Positions 23,449 through 34,474 of a stretch of DNA of 64,000 nucleotides are shown piece after piece. Position 1 is the first letter of the stretch. Each line of letters opens with the position of its first letter. Below the pieces are notes generated by a model. That model was not told the origin of the DNA, did no database searches, and was given only the letters and a program-made list of their open reading frames with translations. Both the position numbers and the translations under genes were made by a program. The stretch comes from Silene latifolia (Eukaryota > Streptophyta > Magnoliopsida > Caryophyllales > Caryophyllaceae): contig NC_133534.1 in NCBI RefSeq assembly GCF_048544455.1, positions 221,740,292 through 221,804,291 of the forward strand, read 5' to 3'.

Positions 23449-24187
23449 ACGATCGACCGTTCTAACACACTTGCTAAGAGAAGAAATGTTTTGACTCGTG
23501 AAGTGGGTGTGTGCCACTTGTGTTGAGTGAGCTTTGAAGAAAAGACAAAGTTTTGAAAATGTGTATCCTAGTCAACTATAGTGTAGTTGTAGGAGTAGAC
23601 TTGAAGTGAGGTTTTGAAATGGGCTTGGGCCCGAAATTTGACTCGACAAACGGACTGAGTTTTGACTGGGTTTTGCGCTAATCAATGGCCTTTTTTCGAA
23701 ATTTTTCATTTAAAAAGGATTTTCATTTTTTCAAAAATCGTCATGGTTTCGTTTAGAAATGGTGATCACATAAGGTACAAATATTTATACAAGCATTATA
23801 ACGGGATGTTGAGTGCATTTAAAAAAGGCTTTGGTTTAAAGGGTGGGTTGCCATACCGAACAATCAAACCCGAAGTCTGTGGAGAGGCTCGTACCAAACA
23901 AGAGTAAGGCCGATTCCTAGTCCATTTCCTCAAGTAGTGAAGGTCCTTGATACAAACAAGAGTAAGCATCATGGTATGGATGACGTCAATCGCTATCCAT
24001 CCTTAGGCCCAAATAAGAATTAGGACTGTTTAGATGGGACGATTGGTCGAATGGGTTGGGTTGGGCCTAGGAAGGCCGAATGAAACGGTCTAGGAAGACC
24101 GAGTTATGAAAACCGACAATTGTCTTGTATAAACTATTCCCTAACCTTGTTCAAGTTTCACCCTTTTGGCAACACGTAAGTGTATTA
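23449..24187 (-). other. Tat1 5' leader (upstream part)
   Basis: Non-coding on both strands. It is the continuation of the Tat1 leader across the LARD insertion and ends at the primer site. Purine-rich stretches on the plus strand (TTTTGAAA repeats) are the only visible structure. Confidence 0.65.
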
Positions 24188-24205
24188 TCCCCAGCGGAGT
24201 CGCCA
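24188..24205 (-). promoter_or_regulatory. Primer-binding site of Tat1 (tRNA-Arg type)
   Basis: Plus strand TCCCCAGCGGAGTCGCCA; its complement is the site described for Ogre-like elements primed by Arg-tRNA. It lies three bases from the LTR. Confidence 0.82.
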
Positions 24206-24940
24206 AACTGTGGACAATGGGCCCACGGGGGTGCTTGGAAGGAGAACAAGTGTTTGCATTTGTGGAGTCGCCACCAATTTATTGTGGAAAATTGGAAACC
24301 GTTCGAATACCTCGTGCCATGTCAAGACACAAAGTAGAGACATGAACACCAAGCAATCGTTACCCTTAGCATTATATGTCTAGAATGACTCTCGTGGATG
24401 CCAATGAACACGGATGTTCACAGAGATCTGGAGTAAGGGGTGAGGGTACGTATTAGGAAGCTCTTTTGATCGAACACCTAATCCCGCCCGCCTCGATAGC
24501 GGCCTCTACTAATTATTAGGGACATCATCTATACTCGATATATCATCGATTATATGCATGCAATGCAACATCTAACGTTTTTAATCCTAGCATGTGAAGA
24601 TTAGACTAAGTCGGTTAACACGTAATTTAGCATACAATTAATGTCGAAGTAGGATTTAATGCTCAATTACATGTGAAAGCATACAAGAAATATGAAACAC
24701 AATAAATAAAATTACAATAATGAAAATTACAATAATTACAATGAGTTTATTAATTTATATCGAAAATACCTTTAAAACGGATAATTTAAGAAAAAGAATA
24801 AAGGAATGAATTAACGAACAGATCAGTAGGCGATAATATGAATAATAGTTAATTATACGTAAGCTAATTAAACTAGGTCAAGGCAGAACGGAAGTTCAGA
24901 GGCAGAAATCAACCTGGAACAAAGAAGAGAGGCGCCCTTT

Positions 24941-24965
24941 GAAGAGGCGCAGCAGCTGCTGCGTC
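24941..24965. repeat. GCGCAGCAGCTGCTGCGTC palindrome, Tat1 LTR copy 1
   Basis: GAAGAGGCGCAGCA followed by GCTGCTGCGTC. Further copies: 25530-25558, 25560-25584, 27771-27795 and 27801-27825. The left and right halves are conserved; the two to four middle bases vary (GC, AGCAC, GTTG, GTCA, CC). Confidence 0.85.
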
Positions 24966-25529
24966 TGTTCCAAGGGTGAGTTCTGGCTGTGAAGCCGGAA
25001 CTGCAAATCGTTAATTAGTAATTGGTGAATTTAAATGATTGATTAATATATTTACTCGGATGGAAGTGATTATCAGGTTATTTACATGTGAATGACGGTC
25101 ATAAAAGTGATAAAACATGGATGAAACAGATTTAAGACGAATTAATTACATGAACGAACGACTGATTAGTGACATGGGTGAACAAAATAAGTTAAACATG
25201 ATGAACTAATGACAAATTGATGACGAATATGACAAAAGACAGATGGAAATATATCAAAGATCGAATTCCAGAAACCCGATATGAACAAATCGAATTTCTA
25301 CAATCCGGATTGATTTTAATGACAAAAACCCGCAAATATCGGATTATAAGGGATTTAAGCCGAATTTTAATGACGAATTAAACGTGTTAATGATGATGAA
25401 TTATATACATGTGAGATTAACATGCTATTGTATCAAAGAATTAAAGAAAACAAATGAAAACGAATAAAAGTTGACGAATAAAAGTTGACGAAGGAAGAAG
25501 AAAGGAAGCAGGAACTTCGGCAGCCTCAC

Positions 25530-25584
25530 GAAGAGGCGCAGCAAGCACTGCGCTTCTTCGAAGAGGCGCAGCAGTTGCTGCGTC
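25530..25584. repeat. Two GAAGAGGCGCAGCA palindromes, Tat1 LTR copies 2 and 3
   Basis: Two units in tandem separated by a TTCTTCG linker. In each, GAAGAGGCGCAGCA is the left arm and TGCGCTTC or TGCGTCC the right arm. Confidence 0.85.
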
Positions 25585-25862
25585 CTTTCTCGACGGTTTG
25601 TCTTCTGGAAATCCGTAAAAAAGGGGTTTTAAACGAGGTTTTAGAAATCGGTTTTAAGAGGTATTTTCGACATAAACCTTACATTAGTGATACAAAAAGG
25701 TAAATAACAATAATAAAAGAGAGATTTACACCTTCAGACTTACATGTTTGACGAAACGAGATGAACTAAGTTTACGATTAGTGATGCTCGACTAGAATGT
25801 AGACTTAAGTGCCCTCGTAAGAGGAAAACGATTAGATTAATTAAGTTGATTAGTTGTGGAGT

Positions 25863-27256
25863 ACCTAACCAGGCTTCTTGCCTTTACCACAGAGACAATG
25901 AGTTTTCACTATCACCCTTTGTGCAAGCCTTTGAGACTCACTCATTTGATGTTTGCAGACGATCTCCTTCTCTTTTGCAAAGGAGATGTGCAGTCCATCA
26001 TGGTACTTCTCAGGACATACTCTACTTTTTCTATCGCTTCAGGACTGAAGATGAGTAAGGGTAAGTCTAATGTGTATTTTAATGGGGTTAGAGAGGATAT
26101 CAAACATGATATCCTCCAGGTATCTGGGTGTGTGGAAGGGAACCTCCCTTTTAGATATTTGGGAGTTCCCATCAAAACTACTAGGTTGACTGCCCTTGAC
26201 TGTGCTCCCATTATTGAGAAACTCATGACCAAAATCAGGGGTCTAGGCACAAGGAAGTTAACCTATGCTGGTAGGCTAGTCCTCATAAAGGCAGTGTTGA
26301 AAACTTATCATAACTATTGGGCTCAAATGTTCATTTTGCCAAGTGGAGTTATAGCTCGTATTGAAGCAATATGCAGGAATTTCCTCTGGGATGGGTCCAC
26401 TGAGTACATGAGGACTCCTTTGGTGGGGTGGTCTAAAATCTGTAAGCCTAAATCTGAAGGGGGTCTGGGGCTTAAAGATGACATAGTTTGGAACAGGGCT
26501 GCACTGGGCAAACTTTTGTGGTGGATATATGCAAAACCTGATCACCTTTGGGTAAAGTGGGTTAGTCACACCTATCTTAAAGCTCAAGACTGGAAAGTCT
26601 ATGTCCCGACACAAGACACCAGTTGGTACTGGAGGAAAATTTGCAAAGTGAAAGATCTGCTTATTGACCCATACTTACAAAAGCAATGGGATAACATCCC
26701 TGGTAAAAATTATACAATTGCTAAGGGTTATGAATATCTTCGAGATAAAAATGAACAAGTCACTTGGTCATCCCTGGTCTGGAACCAAATGACTATTCCC
26801 AAACACAGTTTCATCGCATGGATCTACTTTCATAAAGGTCTGAACACAAATGAAAAATTGAAAAGCTTTGGGATAGACATTGATACTACCTGCCTTGTCT
26901 GCGGAGATGGGAACGAATCCTTGGAACATCTTTTCTTCTCCTGCAAATACAGTCAAAGAATCATTAATAAAGTTGAACAATGGATGGGTGTCACCTTACC
27001 TCGCGACGATGTGATTGCATGGCGGAATAACATTCCTGGATCTCAGGTTAAGAAGGATACTATCAATGGAATTATCAACGCTTTGATATATTCCATCTGG
27101 AGCCAAAGGAATCGCAGCAAACATGAGGCTCACATCATCAAACCAGAAAAAGTGGCTACTGAAATCATCAAAGAAATGAAGATCTGGATTGCTAAAGTGG
27201 TGGCAAGGAGGAAGAAAGTGCAGGATCATTGGATCTTTGCGTTATGCGGAGCTTGA
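25863..27256 (+). pseudogene. LINE ORF2 C-terminal part: RT and zf-RVT
   Basis: An open frame without stops from the truncation point to TGA 27254-27256. It starts just before the catalytic block LMFADDLLLFCKGD (FADD), followed by ASGLKMSKGKSNVYFNG, PFRYLGVPIKTTRL, the thumb with LTYAGRLVLIKAV and WDGSTEYMRTPLVGW, and GGLGLKD. It ends in a zf-RVT zinc-binding region (TTCLVCGDGNESLEHLFFSC). The endonuclease and the first RT blocks are missing. The frame is intact over about 460 codons, which suggests a fairly recent insertion. No protein is expected because it has neither promoter nor start; the first ATG nearby belongs to flanking DNA. Confidence 0.92.
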
Positions 27257-27480
27257 GATGCCGCCGCTGGCCTCTCACTCCTGATTTTTGTTGTTGGAAG
27301 GAAATAGGGTAGAGTGTGTGTCTGTCGGTGTGAGTGTCGGATATTGTGGCTTGGGCCTTGTCTATTTCTTTTGATTGTTTTTGCGTGTTTAGACTGACCC
27401 ATTGTTGGGTCGTACTAACACGGTGTATGGTTACGCTCTCTTTTTGATTTAATGAAAGCTTACATTTTATCAAAAAAAAA
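25863..27480 (+). mobile_element. 5'-truncated L1-type LINE
   Basis: Flanked by a perfect 15-bp target duplication GATTAGTTGTGGAGT (25848-25862 and 27481-27495) and ending in an A-run (27472-27480). It starts inside the RT palm, typical of incomplete reverse transcription. It lies in the Tat1 LTR, so it is younger than Tat1. Confidence 0.93.
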
Positions 27481-27770
27481 GATTAGTTGTGGAGTTGGTC
27501 AAATTGGTCGGTCATGCAAACGAGGCTGGTACTCAGAAGGATCCGAGCTTACGTGGTCGAATGTTCAAGCACGTAGACGCCAAAAAGTAAGAACAAAGGT
27601 CTAGAATGCAAAGGGAGAAGAGCAGGGCGGACACTCGCGTGAGAAATATTAGGAGCGAAGGCTCCTATTTATACTAATCACGTTAAGGAATAGGGTTTTC
27701 GGAGAGACTTTGGAAGTGAATCTTGGAAAGATATGAAAAAGATACGAAAAATACGCAGAAAAGGACCTGG

Positions 27771-27825
27771 GAAGAGGCGCAGCAGTCACTGCGTCTCTTG
27801 GAAAAGGCGCAGCACCTGCTGCGTC
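27771..27825. repeat. Two GAAGAGGCGCAGCA palindromes, Tat1 LTR copies 4 and 5
   Basis: GAAGAGGCGCAGCAGTCACTGCGTC, then GAAAAGGCGCAGCACCTGCTGCGTC, five bases apart. They complete the five-copy set of this LTR. Confidence 0.85.
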
Positions 27826-28252
27826 TGTTCCCAGGTGGTTTCCTCCTACGGAAGAAAGATTTCCGTGTTTAAGTTATGGAATAACGGGATAATTTGGTTT
27901 TCCTTAATATTTTGTATGAATATTACGGGAAATTGTTTACCAAAGATTAAAGATTGTGAAATATTTATAAAATATGGAATAGAAATATCCGGAACATTCC
28001 AGAACATTCGGACTCGGGATTTAGCGGTTATTAGAAAATGAAGACGGTTTTAGACCCGGACTCCAAATGTACTCTAATTACTGTCAAAACGACCGTATCG
28101 GCGCGTAGATGACAACTAAGAGGTAGACATTAGTGTTTGAGCAATCACTTGACGATAAACTTACGAACTGTCACAAATCGTTTCGCGTACCAAACATGCG
28201 GCCCAATCATCACCGAGTGGTTTGCGAGGGGTGCAGAAATGAGGTATCTACA

Positions 28253-29339
28253 CAATCGAACTTAAAAATAAATAAATAAATTATTAATTTAAAAACCTTA
28301 ATACACTTACCTTGATGTTGATACAATAATAAGAAAGATTATTGACACATACATACAATTCTTTTGGCAATAGGGGTAAAAACAATTTTGGCTTGAATTT
28401 TGGCTCACAAATGTTGCCTTCCATTAAACATTTATATAGCCAAATGAGGATACATTTTATGACTTGTAGAGTTTTTTTTATTCTTATTATCAAAGTTAAT
28501 ATATATACATAAATATGTAGAAAGGTTTCATGACTTTTGAGTATTCGTTTTCATTATTAGCATATTTATTATAGACATAAATATAGAGTAAATAGAAAGA
28601 AATGTAACAGGTTTTTTTTTCTTTTTTATAAAATTCACATTACATGAGTTGTTTAGGGAGTTATCTTACGAAACTAAAAGAGGTGGATATTTTGCCTTGC
28701 CTTTTATTTATAAATTATATTTATAGATTTATTTATTTAACAAAATTGAGCAAGTTTATTTCAATAAGATTTAAGAGGGAGTTGCACATATAAACAGTTT
28801 AAAATTAGAGTGATGTAATTTTTTTTTTCATTTAACCTATTCTAGTTTTAAAAATTAAAATATTAATGTTTAATGTTAAGTATGTTATTATTTGCTCTTA
28901 ATATTTATAAATTATTTATTATTTTATAAATGGTGTATAATTATGTGATATTTATTTGTCTCTTAAAATATTCTAACAATAAACGTAAAAATTTTAAATT
29001 TAGTATGAATTTATTTTTAATGGTTGTCTAATTTATCAAAAAATTAAAAAAAGCCAAAGTTAATGTTTGTTATGCTATTTACATTTAATGGTTCAATTTT
29101 TTTCTCTTTTTAAATAAGAAATAATGATGTGGCTTTCTATAATTGGTGACGTGGCATTTAGTAATGCTAGGTGGCATTGTCTACGTGGCTTTTAAGGTTT
29201 ACCCTTTTAATAATATTTATAAATTTAGGTAATTGAAGGTAAAATTCGACCTTAACTATAACAAATTCTGATTTCACACCCAAACCAATCTTCTAATCAA
29301 TCTCTTTAGAGAATTTATTCCTCGTGTAAACTATAATAT
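28253..29339. other. AT-rich unique-looking DNA
   Basis: No ORF of note, no LTR ends and no TIR recognised. There are poly-T and poly-A runs (28613-28623, 28818-28830). Four ACGTGGC/GGTGGC-like words at 29130-29190 resemble G-box cores but stand alone. It is either old decayed repeat or original intergenic DNA. Confidence 0.5.
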
Positions 29340-29432
29340 GATTAGGCGTGTGTCCGACGAGTGTCGAGTGTTCGACACGGTATCGGACACGGGACGGCTA
29401 TGTAGGAGAAGTGTCCGTGCTACCTAGGCATT
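29340..29432. repeat. GTGTCCGACAC-type dispersed repeat fragment
   Basis: Contains GTGTCCGACGAGTGTCGAGTGTTCGACACGGTATCGGACACGG-like overlapping inverted words and ends GTGTCCGTGCTACCTAGG. This class of GTGTCCG-rich repeat is common in dicot genomes; I cannot name the family. Confidence 0.4.
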
Positions 29433-29524
29433 GCATACAATCTTTTTCTACCATTGTGTACTATCCTTCACAAAAACAGCAAAAGGTAAAAACAAATTAG
29501 TATCCCCATTTTACCAGCCATATA

Positions 29525-29700
29525 TTTCCACATGTGAGTGTCCCACATTGATAGAAGAGAAGACGAGTTACCACTTTATAAGGCAAGAGGTTACTCCCTC
29601 TATAGCCAATTGGTTTTAGAGTGGAACCTCCTTGTCTTATGAAGCAGGCTCTCTCTCCTCCATTTGGATGTAGCCTAGGACATTACATGACTTAACAATA
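29525..29700. repeat. LTR-like fragment (TCCCACATTG type)
   Basis: TCCCACATTGATAGAAGAG, then TTTATAAGG, then CCAATTGGTTTTAGAGTGG is a layout seen in copia-type LTRs (TATA-like box plus the conserved Asn-Trp stretch). No second copy or coding part is present. Confidence 0.4.
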
Positions 29701-29789
29701 TGGGATTGATAGTCATATTGCATCGTGGTGTATGAGTACAATTGAACAAGTACATGATTTTTAGAAAGAAGTAAGAATGTATTCAATCC

Positions 29790-30668
29790 TGCCCCGAAGC
29801 AGAGCAATGCATATATTATTCCCCAGAACCGTGGCAATCAACCACATGACAATTTTGTTAGACAGAACCAAGGAGGACAAGGAAGCTCCCAATAATGATT
29901 TAGCAGAGATGAAAGCTATGTTGCAGCAAAGTTTGATGATTCAACATAAGAAAGCAGGTCAGATTACGGAACTTATGGCTCACAATAAGATGTTGGACAC
30001 CCAGGTTGCTCAAATGGCGGTCCAAAATCCTTCAAAGAAGCCCGGCAATCTTCCTCCTCTAGGTAAACAAGCACATGAACAAGTTAATGCTATTTCGTTA
30101 AGGAGCGATACTACTTATCAAAGCCCGGAGATGCCCACTGACGAAGAGGAGGTCCCTTACAAACATCCTAAGGAGTTAGGAAATTTGGAGCTAAGTGATG
30201 ACGACAAAGAACTAAACGAAGTTGAAACACGATGTACGAAAAAAGGCAAAAAAGAGAGTAAACCGTTGGGTACTCGATCGAGTGGCCAAATACTCGATAG
30301 AGTACACAGCCCTGATGCTGTGATATTTTATAAAAAAAAGGGTCCTCAATCGAGTGGACCCTGAACTCGATTGAGGTACCCCAGTGCCTGATGACGGTGA
30401 TTCACGAGCTGAGAAAAAGAAGAAGGAAGCCGAGCCCATTAAAATTGCTCTACCTTTTCCACAACGACAACATAAATCCAAGCTGGATAAGCAGTTCGAG
30501 AGGTTTATGAAGGTAGTGAAGAATCTACAAGCGAGTGTTCCATTTACTGAATTGGTCACTCAAGTGTCGGCTTATGCTAAGTTCTTAAAAGAGATATTGA
30601 TAAAGAAGACGCCTTTCAATGAAGTGAAGACAATCGCGTTCACTGCAGAGTGCAACGCTGCATTATAA
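29790..30668 (+). pseudogene. Athila Gag, C-terminal part
   Basis: Reads EMKAMLQQSLMIQHKKAG, LDTQVAQMAVQNPSKKPG and NAISLRSDTTYQSPEMP, followed by a proline/lysine linker and KSKLDKQFERFMKVVKNLQ, VPFTELVTQVSAYAKFLKEIL and TAECNAAL, the standard Athila Gag-to-protease stretch. The linker holds ACTCGATCGAGT-type palindromes (30268-30375), which bring in a TGA at 30362-30364, and a frame change follows at about 30375. A TAA stands at 30666-30668 where the family has a sense codon. The N-terminal capsid part is missing and an upstream out-of-frame stretch (29770-29870) still resembles the Gln/Asn-rich Gag middle. Confidence 0.82.
30268..30375. repeat. ACTCGATCGAGT palindromes inside the Athila gag linker
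   Basis: TACTCGATCGAGTGG, TACTCGATAGAGTAC, CTCAATCGAGTGG and ACTCGATTGAGGTACC within 108 bp. The flanking words match those of the Tekay and LARD arrays. Other single copies in this element are at 34979-34990 and 38508-38520. Confidence 0.85.
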
Positions 30669-31163
30669 GCCAATTCACCTCCTAAGCTTAAGGATCCAGG
30701 AAGTTTTTCTATTTCTTGTCATATTGGTAGCTTGGCTATAGATAAAGCCCTTTGGGATTTGGGGAGTAGTGTTAGTGTTATGCCATATTCAGTTTGTAAA
30801 AAAGTTAAATATGGGTCAACTCAGTGTTACTAACATGACCTTGCAGATGGCTGACATATCTCTTAAGAACTCTATGGGTATCTTAGAGGATGTTCCAGTT
30901 AGAGTGGGGAAGTATTTTATTTCGGCTGAGTTTGTCGTAATGGATGTGGCTAAGGACGACTCCCGAGTCCCTATTATTCTTGGACGATCATTCCTTCACA
31001 CAACAGGAGTGGTCATAGATGTTAGGGATGATAGTCTTACACTAAGGATTAGGGATGACACTATTACTTTTATTCTTGATAAAGCATTAAAGCATCCCGA
31101 GTTAGAAGCTTCATGTCATATGATTAACATTAATGATTATAATATTGATGAATGCTCTGCTTT
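30669..31163 (+). pseudogene. Athila aspartic protease
   Basis: PPKLKDPGSFSISCHIGS leads to the active site ALWDLGSSVSVMPYSV (DLG in place of the usual D-L/S-G-A), then MADISLKNSMGILEDVPV, FVVMDVAKDDSRVPIILG, RSFLHTTGVVIDVRD and DDTITFILDKAL. A one-base frame change in the A-run near 30797 splits it. Retropepsin would process Gag-Pol. Reading continues across the CACTA-1 insertion: without the transposon and one TTT copy, codons join in frame to the segment at 34478, which proves that this coding region was uninterrupted when CACTA-1 arrived. Confidence 0.85.
31161..31163. repeat. 3-bp target duplication TTT of CACTA-1 (left)
   Basis: Repeats at 34475-34477. A three-base duplication is the CACTA rule. 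Confidence 0.85.
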
Positions 31164-31173
31164 CACTACTAAA

Positions 31174-31430
31174 ATAAGACGGAATAGTGACGGGAAATCT
31201 GACGGTTTTTTTCTACCGTCAGATAATTTGGGAAACTGACGGAATACTGACAGAATATCCGTCGGAAAAATATTCCTAACGGATAATCCGTCCAAGTTAA
31301 TGGCGCGTTGAATATGACAATGGAGCAAATACTGTGTGACGGTTTTCTGACTGAATTTCCGTCATAATTTCAATTTTAGTGACGGAAATTCCGTCAGGAA
31401 GTTTCTAACAAAAAGAAAACCTACTTTTCC
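31174..31430. repeat. Subterminal repeats of CACTA-1, left
   Basis: Copies of TGACGG, CCGTCAG and combined GACGGAAATTCCGTCAGG in both orientations, typical of transposase binding sites near CACTA ends. Confidence 0.8.
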
Positions 31431-31469
31431 CTCATTATCTATAATGCATGACCCCCAAATGCCCAATTG

Positions 31470-31790
31470 ATTTCCCCAAACCCTAACTCTAGAAAAATCC
31501 GACTCCCCTCCGATGCCGGCCACTCCCCTCCGACGCCGTCCACCACTGACCCCGGCCACCTCCAACGTCGGCCACCTCGACGTCCTTTCTACTCCCTTTT
31601 CTCTTCTTTCTCCTTTTCCTTCTCTTTCTGCTTCCTTCTCCCTTTTCTTCTTCCACAGTCGGCTGCCACCTCCGACCTCGGCCGCCCCTGGACACCTATG
31701 ATGCCGCCGCCTATCACCTTTGGTCACCAGCCACTACCACCACCGGCTGCCACCTCCTCCTTTTCTTTCCTATTGAATTTAATTAGGTAA
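31470..31790 (+). other. Proline/serine-rich ORF in CACTA-1
   Basis: GC-rich island inside an AT-rich element. Two overlapping plus-strand frames of 60-107 codons code for Pro/Ser-rich low-complexity sequence (for example TPSTTDPGHLQRRPPRRP). The composition is unlike the surroundings, so it may be a captured 5' exon, but no family is recognisable. It could equally be chance. Confidence 0.35.
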
Positions 31791-33510
31791 TCTCCTAATT
31801 CATTTTTATTTAGTAATTTTTGTTTAAATTATGCTAATGATAATATTTTATAAAGTATCGTCTCTAACTCAAGCTAAAGTGGTTATTCATGTAGCAGAAC
31901 AAGCTTCATTCTTTGAGAGACATTGAATCTCTCACTAATCTTACTGTAATTGCTCTAATTAGCTTTCTAATTGTGTTTTAGTACATGTGAATTAGTGTTA
32001 TTTTTCGAAAATGTTATGTTTTTATTGGTATTGAGTTGAATATATGACTTGTGAGTTGTGAGTAATATATGTATACTTACACTTGCGTTATTAGTTATGG
32101 ACAATGCTGCTGATGGTAATTCACGTTTGGGGATGTATGACTTGTTGCATTTGTCACTCGTTTTGATTTTTTTTTAGTTCTTTGTTGTGGTAATTGAATT
32201 GAAGTTAAGCAAATGATTGGGACGATGAGAGTTGAAATGTGAATAAGGATCATCAAGTTATTATTGTTATGGTATTGTTTTCTTTCTTATAACGTTTTTC
32301 AATTAATCGGGATGTCGAGTGTAGAATCTCATTTTTGAGTCTCTTCGCATGCTATCAGTGTTAGTTCTTGCTTTAGTATGAGATCTTCTTGATTAAATTT
32401 AGGTCATGTGATCAAGGTTATTGAATTGACAAATCTTTGGAGCTTTCATTTGCTTTCTTCCATTTCATCATTCTAAATTCGAGCCTCAACACTAGCATAA
32501 GATGTCATAGAGAGTCTCCAACAAACGAAGTCCGAAACTAGTTAGTTGACGTTCCATGGAATTTAGATACTATGATAAACGGGTCTTCATTGTATATTTT
32601 GTATCTTACCTTTTTCTCTCCTTTCCCTTTTTAAAAAAAGAGAGCATCATGAAATTTTTTTCTTTCCAATCCTTGCTTGTATATCGACTCCCTTTTATGC
32701 TTTTTTTTCTCATTCTTATTTGTTCTCCTTATTTTACATGTAATTGACGGTTTCAAAATAGTAATTCATGTGAGACAGGATCCATTCATTATTGTTAATT
32801 GACGGTCATGCTCTCAATGTCTTCTCATAGTTTTGTTCCAAAACTAAGCATTCATGTGTCATGTGCTAGTTGGGTCTCCAATCTGTCAAATATAGAACCT
32901 GACAGATGAGTTCACTTGAATGAAAAATTCAAAAAACTAATCTGTTGATATTGTTAATTGACAGGTGATCTGCTTCAGCTCCTCACTAACAGTCTATGCT
33001 ACATGTAAGTGTTTGCTTTCTTACAAGTTTACTATTACCTTTATCCAGTTTAAAAATTGTCATTAGGAAGGTACCGATGCTCTCTGTTCTGCTATTATTC
33101 TTGTAATCTTCAGTTATGCCCGCTGCACTAGGTCCATCTAACTTGGTGAGTTTCCTTTTTCCTTGTAAACATCTTTTGTGCAGACCTTGCCGTCCTATAT
33201 TGGTCATTCAATGTGAAATTTGGTAATGGAGAAGGATATCAGTGAATGGTGAAGTAATGTGTTCACCCAAACTTACGGTTGTCATTTGGCATGATTTTTC
33301 CCGGCCATATGAGTTTTTAACTGACCTGTTTTGTATCTTTCCCGCTGCTTCAGTATAAGGAACTCAAAGGGAGATGCTATTGATTCACAAAATGACTATG
33401 ACACTCCTTTTATTTGGGACTTGTAGATGGGAGTCATTAGACATTACTTCAGGGAATATTTCTTTTTCTCTTTTTTCTCTTTAATATGTCAACGTTTCAC
33501 TGATAATTGC
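31791..33510. other. CACTA-1 interior without recognisable genes
   Basis: AT-rich with intron-like T-rich stretches; no ORF longer than about 70 codons and no transposase motif. Possibly captured introns and untranslated sequence of the same host locus as the ankyrin exon. Confidence 0.5.
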
Positions 33511-33530
33511 TACTCGTATTTTGGGGAGGC

Positions 33531-33653
33531 AGATGCAAATGTGAATATCTCTGCATGCAATGCCACTCCATTACACATAGCTGCAGATTTTGGCAGCTTA
33601 GATATTCTCAATTGCTTACTAAAAGCTGGAGTTGATCCAAACATCGTGGATGA
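33531..33653 (+). pseudogene. Captured ankyrin-repeat exon
   Basis: The translation runs from ADANVNISACNATPLHIA to ADFGSLDILNCLLKAGVD and then PNIVDE. TPLHIA, the two helices and the PNIVDE hairpin turn are a textbook ankyrin repeat, with part of a preceding one. It is bordered by an AG before the block (acceptor-like GGGAGGCAG) and a GTTAAT donor-like site at 33654, so it looks like one complete exon with short flanking introns. The proteins most like it in plants are ankyrin/TPR proteins, but the exon is too short for a firm assignment. Without the rest of the gene it is a fragment carried by the transposon. Confidence 0.8.
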
Positions 33654-34150
33654 GGTTAATCCACTCTACCTTTTTTTACGTCTAATGTATGATGTTCTTT
33701 CAATTTTCTTAATGTCCAAGAGGTTAATAGTCTTAAACTGTTATCCTCGATCTTACTTTGGTTGCACACATGTTTCTTATGAAGTGTTATTCATTGTCTA
33801 TCCTCTGATCATATAGGTTCACATAGGAGAGTATGACAGTGCATTTGAATCTTTTTTTCACTCTAACTAGTGTCTCATTTTTTACCTCAGCAATAAACGA
33901 AAACATAGGAGTAGATTGCTTGCTATAGTTTGCCCAATTTACGCAAGTAATGTTATTGTCGTTGTCATAGCGATGCGTTTTCTAGTTTTTGATCAAGTAG
34001 CAGTAGTGTTATCGGAATGTATTGGTTATTGGATTTAAATGGATAAGTAGCAGTAGTGATCTCACTACTTTTTGATTGTTTCATAATGAAAAAGGTCAGT
34101 AATTTTGAATTTTGCTGATCTCAGCCATATATGGCAGGAAGACTTTTTTT
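33654..34150. other. CACTA-1 interior after ankyrin exon
   Basis: AT-rich, no coding potential beyond the read-through of the exon frame; probably captured intron. Confidence 0.5.
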
Positions 34151-34159
34151 ATAAAGTCA

Positions 34160-34460
34160 ACCTTTCTAACAGAATTTCCGTCAAAAATTTTGACTTTTCT
34201 GACGGAATTTCCGTCAGAAAAATCAACCTTTTGTTGACTTTATGACTAATCTTGGAGTAAATATTTAACGGAAAATCCGTTAGTAATCCATCCGTCAGTA
34301 ATCCGTCAGAAATGCGCTTTACTGACAGAAAATTCGTCAGAAATCCTTTTTTCGTGATGAAGCGTAGTGACGCGCGTTCCTGACGGATTTTCCGTCAGAA
34401 ACCCGTGTTTCTGACAAGAAAACCGCCTTATAGACGGATTATTTTTGTCAATTTCCCGTG
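34160..34460. repeat. Subterminal repeats of CACTA-1, right
   Basis: Dense TGACGGAATTTCCGTCAG and ACGGAAAATCCGT units, the mirror of the left end. Several are perfect palindromes of 14-18 bp. Confidence 0.85.
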
Positions 34461-34474
34461 TTTATTTTGTAGTG

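Larger units (their letters stand above)
7867..28252 (-). mobile_element. Tat/Ogre-like Ty3/gypsy element (Tat1), 3' LTR lost
   Basis: Minus-strand element: long 5' LTR 24209-28252, PBS 24188-24205, leader, gag, protease, RT, RNase H, a second archaeal-type RNase H, integrase (ending 9572), then an antisense DUF7745-like gene (7867-9025). The second RNase H and the antisense ORF downstream of pol are marks of the Tat lineage (Ogre, Retand, Grande). The element is interrupted by a LARD in its leader and a LINE in its LTR, and was cut on the left by the Tekay insertion. Several stops and frameshifts make it inactive. Confidence 0.87.
24209..28252 (-). repeat. Tat1 5' LTR, interrupted by a LINE
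   Basis: Runs from TGTGGACAATGG to GGTATCTACA. The span is 4044 bp, or about 2.4 kb without the LINE and its duplicated target. It contains five copies of a GAAGAGGCGCAGCA..TGCTGCGTC palindrome. The 3' LTR needed for comparison is missing, so the right boundary (28252) rests on the TG..CA ends alone. Confidence 0.78.
31164..34474. mobile_element. CACTA (En/Spm) transposon, non-autonomous, with captured host exon
   Basis: 3311 bp. Left end CACTACTAAAATAA, right end (reverse complement) CACTACAAAATAAA, TSD TTT. Both subterminal zones carry repeated TGACGGAATTTCCGTCA-like palindromes. No transposase is recognisable. The interior holds a proline-rich ORF (31470-31790) and one ankyrin exon (33531-33653), so it belongs to the Pack-CACTA type that carries host gene pieces. 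Confidence 0.9.

Noticed and set aside
29130..29190. G-box-like ACGTGGC cluster as a promoter
   Set aside because: No gene follows within reach and the sequence is AT-rich repeat-like DNA.
31362..31727. Minus-strand Arg/Glu-rich ORF in CACTA-1
   Set aside because: Shadow of the C/T-rich plus-strand segment; Arg/Glu/Gly low complexity without family.
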